64,000 bases of DNA, from contig DVOO01000013.1 in NCBI GenBank assembly GCA_018713515.1, forward strand, positions 1 through 64,000, written 5' to 3'. The position numbers were made by a program, and so were the translations under genes. Below, piece by piece: positions 19,881-29,445 of the stretch (position 1 is its first letter; every line of letters begins with the position of its first letter). This DNA is from Candidatus Scatomonas pullistercoris (GTDB lineage: Bacteria > Bacillota > Clostridia > Lachnospirales > Lachnospiraceae). The notes under the pieces were generated by a model, which saw nothing but the letters and a program-made list of their open reading frames with translations, ran no database searches and was not told the DNA's origin.

Positions 19881-20834
19881 ATGGAGACCTGGATGGGTAA
19901 ACCGTATTATTCGCTGGACGTATTTCTCCAGGAACAATTTCATGAAAAGGTCTACAAAGTTTCTCTGGACGGAGGCTTTACCTGTCCCAACCGGGACGGC
20001 TCTCTGGATACCCGCGGCTGCATTTTCTGCAGTGCCGGCGGCAGCGGAGAATTTGCCGGCGACCGGCATCTCTCCATTTCCCGGCAGCTGGACCTGCAGA
20101 TAGAAGCTCTGCAGAAAAAAAGGCCCGTGCGGAAGTTCATCGCATATTTTCAGGCCTTTACCAATACGTATGCGCCGGCAGACCGGCTGGAAGCTCTGTA
20201 CCGTGAGGCTATGGACCACCCCGGAATCGCCGCGCTGTCCGTGGCTACCCGCCCGGACTGTCTGCCGCCTCCGGTGCTGGATCTGCTTGCCCGCCTGAAC
20301 CGGGAAAAACCGGTCTGGGTGGAACTGGGGCTGCAGACCGCCAACGAAGATACAGCTGCCTATATCCGGAGAGGTTACCCCCTCTCCTGTTTTGAGGACG
20401 CTGTCATGCGTCTGCAGGAAAAAGGGCTTGACACCATCGTCCACACGATCCTCGGTCTTCCCGGCGAATCCCGGGAGCGGATGCTGGATACCATACGGTA
20501 TATCAACCGCCTTCCGGTCCGCGGCATCAAACTGCAGCTGCTCCATGTCCTGGCCGGCACAGATCTGGCCGCCGACTACAGCCGCGGCCGGTTCCGCGTC
20601 CTGACCTTCGAAGAATACATCGACCTCCTGATCCGCTGTCTGGAGGAGCTGCGGCCGGATATTGTGATCCACCGGCTTACCGGAGACGGACCGAAGGAGC
20701 TGCTGATCGCCCCCCTCTGGAGCAGGGCCAAGCGGAAGGTTCTCAATACTCTCCATCGGGAAATGGCTCTTTGCCGCACCTGGCAGGGGCGCCTGTACGA
20801 ACAATATACGGAAGGAAGCGCCAAACATGATTGA
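19881..20834 (+). CDS. TIGR01212 family radical SAM protein (YhcC/YtqA-like)
   Basis: The protein has 317 residues; ATG at 19881 behind AAAGGAGCTGCC (the upstream in-frame ATG has no site). The iron-sulfur binding pattern is C-P-N-R-D-G ... R-G-C-I-F-C, i.e. C-x11-C-x2-C, which is typical of this subfamily rather than the classic C-x3-C-x2-C. Further family segments are V-W-V-E-L-G-L-Q-T, H-T-I-L-G-L-P-G-E and H-R-L-T-G-D-G. The radical SAM chemistry is clear; the substrate of the family is not securely known to me. It overlaps the following DUF4364 gene by 8 bases. Confidence 0.93.
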   Translation: METWMGKPYYSLDVFLQEQFHEKVYKVSLDGGFTCPNRDGSLDTRGCIFCSAGGSGEFAGDRHLSISRQLDLQIEALQKKRPVRKFIAYFQAFTNTYAPADRLEALYREAMDHPGIAALSVATRPDCLPPPVLDLLARLNREKPVWVELGLQTANEDTAAYIRRGYPLSCFEDAVMRLQEKGLDTIVHTILGLPGESRERMLDTIRYINRLPVRGIKLQLLHVLAGTDLAADYSRGRFRVLTFEEYIDLLIRCLEELRPDIVIHRLTGDGPKELLIAPLWSRAKRKVLNTLHREMALCRTWQGRLYEQYTEGSAKHD

Positions 20835-21342
20835 ATCCACCTATTCTCTTTACAAACTGATCATTTTATATATGCTGAAAAAAGTCAGCTTTCCACTGAC
20901 CAATGCCCAGATCTCTGACTTTATTCTGGGGCAGGAATACACCTCCTATTTTCATCTGCAGGAAGTGCTCTCTGAAATGCACGAGTCAGGGCTGATTCAG
21001 ACGGAAAGCATTCACAATGCCACCTACTACCGCATGACGGACAGCGGGCGGCAGACACTGGAATTCTTTGAAAAGGAAATCTCCTCCGAGATACGGCAGG
21101 ATATCCAGCGCTATCTGACCGACCACTCCTATGAAATGCGCAATGAATCTTCTATTCTCGCGGATTATTACCGGACTGCCGGTCAGGACTATGCCGTGCA
21201 CTGCCGGGTTAAAGAGGGCAATACCGTTCTCATTGACCTGACCATCACCGTCCCCACCGAGGGCGCGGCCCAAACCCTGTGCGACAACTGGAAAAAGAAA
21301 AGCCAGGAAACCTATGCGGCCATTATGAAGCTTCTGATGTAA
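20827..21342 (+). CDS. DUF4364 family protein
   Basis: The protein has 171 residues. The N-terminal half looks like a winged helix: L-T-N-A-Q-I-S-D-F-I-L, then Y-F-H-L-Q-E-V-L-S-E-M, then a Y-Y-R-M-T-D-S-G-R wing. The C-terminal half is a small alpha/beta domain. This is the Clostridia DUF4364 pattern. A DNA-binding regulatory role is likely by fold but untested in what I can see. Translation is coupled to the radical SAM gene through an ATGATTGA overlap. Confidence 0.88.
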   Translation: MIESTYSLYKLIILYMLKKVSFPLTNAQISDFILGQEYTSYFHLQEVLSEMHESGLIQTESIHNATYYRMTDSGRQTLEFFEKEISSEIRQDIQRYLTDHSYEMRNESSILADYYRTAGQDYAVHCRVKEGNTVLIDLTITVPTEGAAQTLCDNWKKKSQETYAAIMKLLM

Positions 21343-21389
21343 AAAGGGTATCCCGCAGGTCCTTGATGACCCCGGGATACCCTTTTTTG
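21341..21389. terminator. bidirectional terminator
   Basis: The stem AAAAGGGTATCCCG (21342-21355) pairs with CGGGATACCCTTTTT (21373-21387), with an A run on one side and a T run on the other. It serves the DUF4364 gene (plus) and the PTS-like gene (minus), whose stops face each other. Confidence 0.9.
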
Positions 21390-22469
21390 TTACAGCTCCA
21401 GTTTCAGATCATTTTCTTTAATCCATCCATGCTTCCGCAGGGGCATGGCAAACAGCACCGTCAGCACGGCCGGCAGCAGAAAGCAGATCAGCACCAGACC
21501 CAGCCAGTCAAAGGCTGTGATGGCCGCCTTGGCGCCGCTTTCCACATCGCTGATCCAGCCGGTGTAGACGCCGATCTGTCCCACCAGGCCGCAGGTCCCC
21601 ATACCGGAGGCGATGGCCGCCCCGTTCATCTGCATCCGAAACACGCAGGTGGCAATGGGCCCTGTAACCGCCGACGCCAGCGTGGGCGGAATCCAGATCC
21701 TGGGATTCCGGACGATATTTCCCATCTGCAGCATAGAGGTTCCGATCCCCTGGGCAAACAGTCCTCCCCAGCGGTTCTCCCGGAAACTCATAACCGCAAA
21801 TCCCACCATCTGGGCGCAGCAGCCGGCTACTGCCGCGCCTCCGGCCAGTCCTGTAAGTCCCAGCGCCGCACAGATGGCAGCGCTGCTGATGGGCAGCGTC
21901 AGGGCAATCCCCACTACCACGGAAACGATCATGCCCATCAGGAAGGGCTGCAGATCCGTGGCCCACATAATCGCGCTGCCCACCGCGTTGGCCGCTGCCC
22001 CGATGGCAGGCGCGCACCACATGGACAGCAGGACGCCCACAATAATGGTAACGCTGGGCGTTACGATAATATCAATTTTCGTTTCCTTGGAGACGATTTT
22101 TCCGCACTCGGAGGCTACAATGGCCACCACCAGCACGGCCAGCGGACCGCCCGCTCCCCCCAGGGCATTGGCTGCTCCGCCCACGGCGATCAGCGAAAAC
22201 AGTACCAGCGGCGGGCACTTCAGCGCATAGCCGATGGCCGCTGCCATGGCCGGTCCCGAGGCCGCCTTGGCATAGTCCCCGATCTGCACCAGCACCTGGA
22301 GGCCTGTCTGCTCTCCCAGCGTGCCGATGATGGTTCCGATCAGCAGCGAAGCAAACAGCCCCTGGGCCATGGCGCTCATGGCGTCAATCCCGTACCGTCT
22401 GGCGGAAAACTCCACATCCTTCCGTTTCAGAAAGGCCCGGAAGCCTCCCCGCTTTGTTTCATTACTCAT
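21390..22469 (-). CDS. PTS_EIIC_2 family membrane protein (PTS IIC-like)
   Basis: The protein has 359 residues; start ATG at 22467-22469 (M-S-N-E-T-K). The open frame extends upstream into rarA and that part is ignored. There are about nine to ten hydrophobic helices rich in Gly/Ala. Recognisable segments are Y-G-I-D-A-M-S-A-M-A-Q-G-L-F-A-S and G-T-I-I-G-T-L-G. These fit the PF13303 family, which resembles PTS EIIC channels but is encoded without EIIA/EIIB. No PTS partner is nearby. The substrate is unknown. The start overlaps the rarA stop by 8 bases, so it is translated with rarA. Confidence 0.88.
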   Translation of the reverse strand: MSNETKRGGFRAFLKRKDVEFSARRYGIDAMSAMAQGLFASLLIGTIIGTLGEQTGLQVLVQIGDYAKAASGPAMAAAIGYALKCPPLVLFSLIAVGGAANALGGAGGPLAVLVVAIVASECGKIVSKETKIDIIVTPSVTIIVGVLLSMWCAPAIGAAANAVGSAIMWATDLQPFLMGMIVSVVVGIALTLPISSAAICAALGLTGLAGGAAVAGCCAQMVGFAVMSFRENRWGGLFAQGIGTSMLQMGNIVRNPRIWIPPTLASAVTGPIATCVFRMQMNGAAIASGMGTCGLVGQIGVYTGWISDVESGAKAAITAFDWLGLVLICFLLPAVLTVLFAMPLRKHGWIKENDLKLEL

Positions 22470-23802
22470 GCTCTTTTCCCCCTGCTCTGTTCTTATGTAT
22501 TTTCCTGAAGTACGCCCGGATCTCAGCCTCATACCCATTCTCCGTGGGCCGGTAGAAAGAGGCGCCCCGGATCTCATCCGGCAGATACTGCTGTTCCACA
22601 TAGTGATCCGGATAGTCATGGGCGTATTTATATCCGGTTCCCCTTCCAAGGTCGGCCGCCCCTTTATAATGGGCATCCTGCAGATGGGCCGGGACCGTGG
22701 TCTTTACAGTCCGAACCGATTCCATCGCCTCAAAAATGGCATCGCAGGCCGCGTTGCTCTTGGGCGCGCAGGCCACATAGGCTGCCGCCTGGGCCAGAAT
22801 AATCTGGGCCTCCGGCATGCCCACACGTTCCACCGCCTGGGCGGCGGAGACGGCCACGGTCAGAGCCCGGGGATCCGCGTTTCCCACATCCTCCGAGGCG
22901 CAGATCATGATCCTCCTGGCGATAAATTTGATGTCTTCCCCCGCGTACAGCATTTTGGCCAGATAATACACCGCCGCGTCCGGATCTGAACCGCGCATGC
23001 TCTTGATAAAGGCTGAAATCGTGTCGTAATGCTCATCTCCGCCCTTATCATAACGGACTGCCCGCTTCTGGATACAGTCTGAGGCCGTCTCCAGATCAAT
23101 ATGGATCCTGCCGTCCTCCCCCGGTTTTGTGGTCATTACCGCCAGTTCCAGAGCATTCAGGGCACTCCTGGCATCACCCCCGGAAACATCCGCCAGAAAT
23201 TCCTCCGCTTCCGGCTCCAGCACCGCATGATAGCTGCCCAGCCCTTTCACCGGATCCGTCACCGCTCTTTGCAGCAGCGTACAGATATCCTCCGGAGACA
23301 GCGGCTTCAGCTCGAAAATGACGGAACGGGAGAGAAGCGCTCCATTTACCTCAAAATAGGGATTTTCCGTGGTCGCTCCGATCAGGATTACCGTTCCGTC
23401 CTCCACAAAGGGCAGAAGATAGTCCTGCTGGCCCTTGTTGAACCGGTGAATCTCATCCACAAACAGGATCGTGCGCTTCCCGTACATGCCCAGGCGTTCC
23501 TGCGCCTGCCGGACTGCCTCCTCCATATCTTTTTTCCCGGCCAGGGTGGCGTTCAGCCGGGTGAACTCCGCGCTGGTCGTGCGGGCGATCACCTGGGCCA
23601 GGGTTGTCTTTCCGGTTCCCGGAGGCCCGTAAAAGATCAGGGAGCCGAGCTTATCCGCCTTCACCGCCCGGTACAGAAGCTTTCCCGGTCCAATAATATG
23701 CTGCTGCCCCACCATTTCCTCCAGCGTCTCCGGCCTCATCCTGGAGGCCAGCGGCGATTCCCGCTTCAGACTCTTCTCCTTTGCGTACTCAAACAAATCC
23801 AT
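22462..23802 (-). CDS. rarA: replication-associated recombination protein A (MgsA/RarA AAA+ ATPase)
   Basis: The protein has 446 residues; start ATG at 23800-23802 with GGAGG nine bases upstream. N-terminal P-L-A-S-R-M-R-P, Walker A F-Y-G-P-P-G-T-G-K-T, Walker B I-L-F-V-D-E-I-H-R-F, sensor 1 G-A-T-T-E-N-P and G-D-A-R-S-A-L-N (sensor 2) are all intact. The C-terminal oligomerisation part has K-S-M-R-G-S-D-P-D-A-A-V-Y-Y-L. RarA acts at stalled replication forks. It is the first gene of a two-gene unit with the PTS-like protein. Confidence 0.96.
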   Translation of the reverse strand: MDLFEYAKEKSLKRESPLASRMRPETLEEMVGQQHIIGPGKLLYRAVKADKLGSLIFYGPPGTGKTTLAQVIARTTSAEFTRLNATLAGKKDMEEAVRQAQERLGMYGKRTILFVDEIHRFNKGQQDYLLPFVEDGTVILIGATTENPYFEVNGALLSRSVIFELKPLSPEDICTLLQRAVTDPVKGLGSYHAVLEPEAEEFLADVSGGDARSALNALELAVMTTKPGEDGRIHIDLETASDCIQKRAVRYDKGGDEHYDTISAFIKSMRGSDPDAAVYYLAKMLYAGEDIKFIARRIMICASEDVGNADPRALTVAVSAAQAVERVGMPEAQIILAQAAAYVACAPKSNAACDAIFEAMESVRTVKTTVPAHLQDAHYKGAADLGRGTGYKYAHDYPDHYVEQQYLPDEIRGASFYRPTENGYEAEIRAYFRKIHKNRAGGKEHE

Positions 23803-23984
23803 GCCCTTCATCCTCCCGCTGCAAATTTCCCGTCCCTGCCGTCCGGACTTTCTCTGTAGTATATCAAACAACTTCCTCCCTTTACAACAAAAAAATGGCA
23901 CAGAAATCCCACTGTGCCGGATCCTCCGGGAAAAATGTGGTAAAATGGAGGGAGAACAGAATACAGAAAGACAGGTAAAGGAAT

Positions 23985-24902
23985 ATGAAAGAAACGAACA
24001 CAGCAAAAACGTATGCTTCCCTCCAGGAAGCCGTGGAGGACTGCTTCGGGGCTTCCGCCCGGATTACGCATACGGAGCGCCTGCACGGCGGCGATATCAG
24101 CGATGCCTTCCGCGTCCGTCTCTCCACCGGAGACCTCCTGTTTCTGAAAACAAATGCCCTGTCCCGCAGGGATCTCTTCCTTACGGAAGCCGCCGGACTG
24201 CAGGCCCTCGGAACTCCCGGAGAAATCGGCGTTCCCCGGGTTCTGGGTACCGGAACAGACCCGGAACAGGGAATCTCCTTTCTGGCTCTGGAATATCTGG
24301 ATGGCGCTCCCCCTGTTCCTTCTTACTGGGAAATCTTCGGCCATCAGCTGGCCGCCCTGCACAGGGCCGACTGCCATCTTTTTACACCTTCCGGAAAGTA
24401 CGGCTTTTCTATGGACAATTATATCGGCTCCAGTCCACAGAAAAACATTCCGTCGGAAACGTGGACGGACTTCTACCGGAACTGCCGGCTCCAGCCCCAG
24501 TTCGCGATGGCCTGGCACTACCTGGATGATTCCGCCCGGAAATCTGCGGAATATCTGCTGGAGCATCTGGACGCTTTCCTGCGGGAACCGGAATTTTCCT
24601 CTCTGCTCCACGGCGATCTCTGGTCCGGAAATGTTCTCCGCGGCCCCGACGGCCTGGCCTGGCTCATCGATCCCGCCGCCTGCGTGGGAGATTTTGAGGC
24701 CGACCTGGCCATGACGCGGCTCTTCGGAGGATTCCCGGAAAGCTTTTATGCCGCCTACCGGGAGATCAATCCTCCGGATCCCTGCGGCCTTGACCAGCGC
24801 AGAGATCTGTACCAGCTGTACCACCTGCTGAATCATCTGAACTTATTCGGGGCCGCCTATCTGGGCAGCGTCCTGGACATCCTGAGACGTTACGGCAGAT
24901 AA
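23985..24902 (+). CDS. fructosamine kinase family protein
   Basis: The protein has 305 residues with an APH/choline-kinase-like fold. N-lobe G-G-D-I-S-D-A-F-R-V and the F-L-K-T lysine; catalytic L-L-H-G-D-L-W-S-G-N-V near 206; metal-binding L-I-D-P-A near 230, followed by G-D-F-E-A-D-L-A-M-T. These are diagnostic of the fructosamine/ketosamine-3-kinase family, which phosphorylates glycated amines or proteins for deglycation. The exact substrate is unknown. It reads divergently from rarA and its 3' end overlaps the convergent nitroreductase stop by 13 bases. Confidence 0.93.
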   Translation: MKETNTAKTYASLQEAVEDCFGASARITHTERLHGGDISDAFRVRLSTGDLLFLKTNALSRRDLFLTEAAGLQALGTPGEIGVPRVLGTGTDPEQGISFLALEYLDGAPPVPSYWEIFGHQLAALHRADCHLFTPSGKYGFSMDNYIGSSPQKNIPSETWTDFYRNCRLQPQFAMAWHYLDDSARKSAEYLLEHLDAFLREPEFSSLLHGDLWSGNVLRGPDGLAWLIDPAACVGDFEADLAMTRLFGGFPESFYAAYREINPPDPCGLDQRRDLYQLYHLLNHLNLFGAAYLGSVLDILRRYGR

Positions 24903-25477
24903 TTCACGGAAAAGTCCCGGGGCTGCCTGCTCCGCTCTGTCACCGGTATCTCCGGAATGCCTGCCGCCACCCCCAGCAGGGGTTCAAAATCCGGCGGCAG
25001 TTCCAGAAGCCCTGTATGATCCAGCTCCGGTATTTCCCGCATGGCTTCCAGCACACCCCAGATCAGAACGCTTCCCAGCCCCTGGCTGCAGGCTGCGAGA
25101 TGCAGCGTCTGGGCCACGCACGCGGCATTGGCGTATTCAATGCCCGGCTGCAGTGTCTGGCGTCTGTGGGAAATAAAAATAACCGCAGGAGCGCCGTAGA
25201 AGGGATCTAACCTTTTCCTTTCCCTGGGTACATCCACATCTTCCACGAGCTTTTTCATAAGCGCCTGATTTTCGGCCCGCTTCACAGCTGCTTCCGCCAG
25301 CTTCTCCAGAATCTCCGGATTCTGTACAACCGTCAGATGAATATCCTGGCGGCGGTTGCTGCCCACCGGCGCAAACCGGGCCGCTTCCAAAAGCTTCTGG
25401 AGCTCTTCCGGAGGGATCTTCTCCTGTCTGAATTTCCGGACAGATCTTCTCCGCTTCAGCACTTCCATAAAATCCAT
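24890..25477 (-). CDS. nitroreductase family protein
   Basis: The protein has 195 residues from ATG 25475-25477 (M-D-F-M-E-V), which is better placed relative to GGGAGG than the ATG two codons earlier. FMN-binding R-R-R-S-V-R-K-F near the start, A-A-R-F-A-P-V-G-S-N-R-R and a late G-L-G-S-V-L-I-W-G segment define the family. It is a probable NAD(P)H-dependent flavin oxidoreductase; the substrate is not predictable. Its 3' end overlaps the fructosamine kinase gene on the other strand. Confidence 0.92.
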   Translation of the reverse strand: MDFMEVLKRRRSVRKFRQEKIPPEELQKLLEAARFAPVGSNRRQDIHLTVVQNPEILEKLAEAAVKRAENQALMKKLVEDVDVPRERKRLDPFYGAPAVIFISHRRQTLQPGIEYANAACVAQTLHLAACSQGLGSVLIWGVLEAMREIPELDHTGLLELPPDFEPLLGVAAGIPEIPVTERSRQPRDFSVNYLP

Positions 25478-25546
25478 GTACATGCACCTCCCTGACCTGC
25501 CAGTTAATTCTGACAGATTTTTTTAATTATACAGGATTTTTATGGC

Positions 25547-26419
25547 TCAGTCTACCCCCGGCAAAATCGCCACCGCCTGCTTTCCCAGCTTTTCATACGC
25601 CGCCTCCACGCTCTCCCGGCTGTACCCGGTAATTTCCGATTCTGCGGCCGGATCACTGAAATAATAGTTGTCTTTATCGAAGCCTGTGAGAACCAGGCAG
25701 TGCTCCGCTGTATAAAAAGTGACAGTATCGCCCCTCACCTGATCTTCCCAGGTGATGGTGCTGGTCCAGGCACGCATATCGATGGTGGCCCAGACAATCA
25801 CCGGCACATCCCGGCTTACGTATTCACGGCAGAGTGTCTCCAGGCCTGTCCCGGTAAGATTCAGCACCTGGCTGTCCGTGCCCTCCAGGACCTGCTGCGC
25901 CGCCCGGACAATCACCGGCGCGTTGCAGCCGCAGCCGTGGACCGTCCGGGGGTCTCCGATGAAAGCATCATCCAGGCTCGGACCTGTGAGGCCGCCTTTT
26001 TCGTTTTCCCCCAGACTTCCCTTCACCAGATACTTGTCAATAAAAGTATCCACCGAAATATCCGCCCCGCTGTAGCGGAGGGCGCAGACAGCGCTGACGC
26101 TTTCACATCCTGTGGGATAGCTGTCATACTGATAAATATGCGGAACATCCCAGATCATCCAGGATAAAATTTCCGGCACCGGCAGCTCCTCCTCCCCATA
26201 TCCCTCCTGTCCTGCTGCGGCCGCCCCTGCTTCTGCCGCGGAAGCATCATTCTGCGGAACGGTGATCTCTGTATACTGCGGATACTCCCTTTCCAGCCAG
26301 GAAAGGGGCGGGGCCACCGCGCCGTAGCTGGCAAGATAATTCCAGGAAGCGGCCGCCACCATGACGGCACAGATGCCGTTTCGTATACGTCTTAGGGATC
26401 TCCTCTCTGCTTTTTTCAT
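25547..26419 (-). CDS. C39-like cysteine peptidase domain protein, membrane anchored
   Basis: The protein has 290 residues from ATG 26417-26419 (M-K-K-A-E-R), which sits well behind GGAGG; a start 9 bases earlier is possible. A single N-terminal membrane helix (about 14-32) anchors an extracellular domain. The peptidase_C39_2 pattern has catalytic Cys in Y-P-T-G-C-E-S-V-S-A, His in T-A-E-H-C-L-V-L-T-G-F, and Asp in Y-F-S-D-P. The order matches the family. It is the last gene of the long minus-strand run from livK. Its substrate is unknown; cell-wall or surface-protein processing is an inference from the neighbouring deacetylase. Confidence 0.85.
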   Translation of the reverse strand: MKKAERRSLRRIRNGICAVMVAAASWNYLASYGAVAPPLSWLEREYPQYTEITVPQNDASAAEAGAAAAGQEGYGEEELPVPEILSWMIWDVPHIYQYDSYPTGCESVSAVCALRYSGADISVDTFIDKYLVKGSLGENEKGGLTGPSLDDAFIGDPRTVHGCGCNAPVIVRAAQQVLEGTDSQVLNLTGTGLETLCREYVSRDVPVIVWATIDMRAWTSTITWEDQVRGDTVTFYTAEHCLVLTGFDKDNYYFSDPAAESEITGYSRESVEAAYEKLGKQAVAILPGVD

Positions 26420-26491
26420 ACCCGTCATTCCTCCTGCTGCGATCCTGATCCACGGGTAGCTTTTGCGAAAATTCCGTTTTCTATCCTCCCT

Positions 26492-27187
26492 TTACGGGAA
26501 AATCAGCTCATCCACCGTGACAAATTCATAACCCCGCTCCGTGAGTCCGTCTATGATCTGAAATGCTGCTTCCACAGAAGATTTATAACAGTCATGCAGC
26601 AGGATCACGGACCCGGACTCCGCCTGGGACAGCACCTCCTCCGCAACCGCAGAGGCATCCTTTATTTCCCAGTCCCGGGAATCCAGCGTCCACAGCACCG
26701 GCACCATAGTCACATGAAATTCCAGCTCCTCCGGCCACCGTCCGTAGGGCGGACGGACAAATGCCGTGTACACGCCTGTAACCTCATAGATGGCGTTGCT
26801 GGTGCGAAGTACCTCCCGCTCTGCCTCCTCCCGCCTCAAAGCCGTCAGATCCTTGTGGGAGTAGGTATGATTTCCAATCAGATGGCCTTCTTCCTGCATC
26901 CTTTTTACGATCCCTTCTCTTCCCTCTATGCACTGTCCCAGCAGAAAAAAAGAGGCAGGCACCCCCCGCTCCTTCAGACCGTCCAGCAGCAGCGGCGTAC
27001 AGACAGAATGCGGACCGTCGTCAAAGGTGATGGCCACCTTCAGCGCTTCCCGGTCCGCATCTGTCCCGCCTGCTTCCGTACTGCTCTGAACCTGTCTGCT
27101 TCTCTCCCGTCCGGAAAATGCATTTCCTTCCAGAAAAGCTAAAAGGCCTACACAGAAAATCAGCAGTCCTGTTTTCCACTTTTCCAT
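26492..27187 (-). CDS. polysaccharide deacetylase family protein (secreted or membrane anchored)
   Basis: The protein has 231 residues with an N-terminal hydrophobic signal/anchor (about 5-22). NodB domain motifs: motif 1 T-F-D-D-G-P-H, motif 2 H-T-Y-S-H (metal His pair H-x3-H), motif 3 R-P-P-Y-G-R, motif 4 region L-D-S-R-D-W, and motif 5 I-L-L-H-D. All metal and catalytic residues are present. It likely removes N-acetyl groups from peptidoglycan or another envelope glycan. It sits between the DUF2298 protein and the C39-like peptidase. Confidence 0.92.
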   Translation of the reverse strand: MEKWKTGLLIFCVGLLAFLEGNAFSGRERSRQVQSSTEAGGTDADREALKVAITFDDGPHSVCTPLLLDGLKERGVPASFFLLGQCIEGREGIVKRMQEEGHLIGNHTYSHKDLTALRREEAEREVLRTSNAIYEVTGVYTAFVRPPYGRWPEELEFHVTMVPVLWTLDSRDWEIKDASAVAEEVLSQAESGSVILLHDCYKSSVEAAFQIIDGLTERGYEFVTVDELIFP

Positions 27188-27225
27188 ATACGCTCCGCTG
27201 CAGCCCGCATTACTACAGTATATGC

Positions 27226-29439
27226 TTAAGAGCTAACTTTTATGATATACGTTCCTCCTGTACTTTCAGAATTGTCCCCGAAGACTACTTCTCCCAGCTC
27301 TGCAAGAAGCTCTTCGTTGAGCGCGTCCCCGTATTTTTCCCGTTCAAAGCTTCCCACAAAAATATATTCCACCTCATATTTTTCCAGAATTGCTTCTGCC
27401 GCCCGGGGATCCGAAGCGGTATAGACCGCCTGTATTTCCGCGGATTTCTCGTTGAGATCCGCCGTATCCCCTCTCCAGAGCCATTCATGTACGTACCAGC
27501 CAAGCACCGTGGGCAGGCCCGTCATGGCAGATACGCGGCAGTACTCGCTGTAGCTGTCTCCGTTGGCCTCCAGAATCACAGGGGAACCGTCCACGTTGTC
27601 ATTCAGCCACCGGATAGCCGCCGCGTCTTCCGGATAAACGGTTTCCAGGTAAGCCGTGGCATCCAGCCCCCGGTATCCGGATGGATCCAGCACATTGCCG
27701 AACCAGCATTCCACCGCGTAGCCAAAATATCCGCAGGTCAGCAGCAGCAGAGCCAGCCCCGCGGCCCCGGCCGCCCGAGCCGCCTTCCTGCCCTTCCACA
27801 GAAGCAGCCGCACAACCGTGTAGGCCATGGCAATCCCAAACATGATAAACGCCTGGTAGGTCAGCTTGAACATCGTATTGGACCGGGCATATCCGTTCTC
27901 ATAAATATCCCGCACATAGACCAGCTCCGGGATCAGCACAAGCCCAATCCCGCAGATTCCCAGAATCAGCGCGAACATGTCGGAGAGAGAGACTTTCCGG
28001 AAGAAATTCCGAAATCTGCCCGGTCCCCTTACCGCCCGCAGATATTTGATCAGCACGCCCAAAAGCAGAACCAGAACCAGGGCGGCGGGCAGTCCCCACA
28101 GGATCAGAAGCTGATAAAGGGCTGAATGATTCTGGGAGAGAGCCACTCCTGAAACCATGGTCTCAAAGGTACTGGTAAAGGGAAGCGCCGCAGCAGCTCC
28201 CAGCAGGAGCACCTCCACAGTCTGGACAGCCACAGCGGCGGCAGCAGCACGGAGACGGCTCCCATACCGGTACATGGAAACACAAAAAATACAGATAAAA
28301 ACTACCACCGTATATATGACAAAATCCCAGTAGTTGGTCCACTGAAAGATTCCGGTCAGGATTCCGACGGCAATCACCGGCGGTTCCAGCAGAATCCGCT
28401 TCAGACGGAAGCCCTGTTCCGTCCCTTCTCTCTCCCGCACGCGCTTCATCCAGGCATAGAGGATCCCGATCATCAGCAGCACATACATGACGTTCACCAC
28501 ATGGGCGTGAAGATCTCCCAGAACAAAAGAATAGGAAGGGAACTCATGGATGCACTGATCATCATTCAGCGGATTATGTCCGATATAGCGGGTGGAGTCC
28601 GGAAACCAGTATTCTTCATAGCCGGACAGTTTAAATACACTGCCAAATAACCCGTACAGGACGTAATGCATATTTCCGGCCAGGGAAACGGCAGCTCCCG
28701 CCAGCAGCCCGCAAAGCGATGCGATCCAGCCCGGCACCGCTTTTGCCCTCCCCGGAATCCCCTTAATCATATGGAAGGCCAGAGAAAAAGGAAGCGCAAA
28801 GGCAAAGCCCGCCACAAGGGTACGCATCAAGTGATACGTCTCCTGAATACGCGTAAAGCTCAGCTTTGTAAGGAATACGGCGTAATACTGTCCGCCGTAA
28901 TAATAATTAATATTTCCGGCACTGTACCACAGATCCCGGGCCGGCAGCGTATCGCTGCGCATCATGGCCGCCATAAACCCGTAATCCATAAATTTTTCCG
29001 TCCCTGTCGCCTCCGGGCGGAAACCTGCAAAATACGTCCATAACAAAAAGAAGGCCAGAAAAATCAGTTCCTCACCCAGAACCAGATCCAGATTGGGCGC
29101 TTTCTTTTCTGCCTTCTTTATATACAGGATCCAGCAGACGGCCATGGAAACGGCTGTCACGGCCAAGGCCGCCCCGCTGGTAAATTTTGCAGCTTTGCAC
29201 ACCACCAGCACCCAGGTCAGAAAGCCGGACAGCCCGATTCCCAGAACCTTTGAAAAAATAAATCCCCGGTCCTCCAGAGAAGAAAACAGCACGGATCCCA
29301 GGGGATAAAAGCCCAGTCCCAGGATCAGCACCATCATCCACCACTTCAGAAACGGAACATTATCTGTTCCCAGAAGAGGGATTGTCGCCAGGATCAGCCC
29401 GATAATTCCAATGCTGTATATGGTTGCTTTTCTGCTCAT
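27226..29439 (-). CDS. DUF2298 (YYY family) polytopic membrane protein
   Basis: The protein has 737 residues with about 12-14 membrane helices and a soluble C-terminal domain. The family name motif appears at G-N-I-N-Y-Y-Y-G-G-Q-Y (about 183). E-K-F-M-D-Y-G-F-M-A-A-M precedes it, and G-D-L-H-A-H-V and W-T-N-Y-W-D follow. The architecture resembles GT-C type glycosyltransferases such as oligosaccharyl/mannosyl transferases, so glycan transfer at the outer membrane face is plausible, but activity is not known to me. It is six bases downstream of the cytidylate-kinase-like gene. Confidence 0.88.
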   Translation of the reverse strand: MSRKATIYSIGIIGLILATIPLLGTDNVPFLKWWMMVLILGLGFYPLGSVLFSSLEDRGFIFSKVLGIGLSGFLTWVLVVCKAAKFTSGAALAVTAVSMAVCWILYIKKAEKKAPNLDLVLGEELIFLAFFLLWTYFAGFRPEATGTEKFMDYGFMAAMMRSDTLPARDLWYSAGNINYYYGGQYYAVFLTKLSFTRIQETYHLMRTLVAGFAFALPFSLAFHMIKGIPGRAKAVPGWIASLCGLLAGAAVSLAGNMHYVLYGLFGSVFKLSGYEEYWFPDSTRYIGHNPLNDDQCIHEFPSYSFVLGDLHAHVVNVMYVLLMIGILYAWMKRVREREGTEQGFRLKRILLEPPVIAVGILTGIFQWTNYWDFVIYTVVVFICIFCVSMYRYGSRLRAAAAAVAVQTVEVLLLGAAAALPFTSTFETMVSGVALSQNHSALYQLLILWGLPAALVLVLLLGVLIKYLRAVRGPGRFRNFFRKVSLSDMFALILGICGIGLVLIPELVYVRDIYENGYARSNTMFKLTYQAFIMFGIAMAYTVVRLLLWKGRKAARAAGAAGLALLLLTCGYFGYAVECWFGNVLDPSGYRGLDATAYLETVYPEDAAAIRWLNDNVDGSPVILEANGDSYSEYCRVSAMTGLPTVLGWYVHEWLWRGDTADLNEKSAEIQAVYTASDPRAAEAILEKYEVEYIFVGSFEREKYGDALNEELLAELGEVVFGDNSESTGGTYIIKVSS

Positions 29440-29445
29440 AGAAAT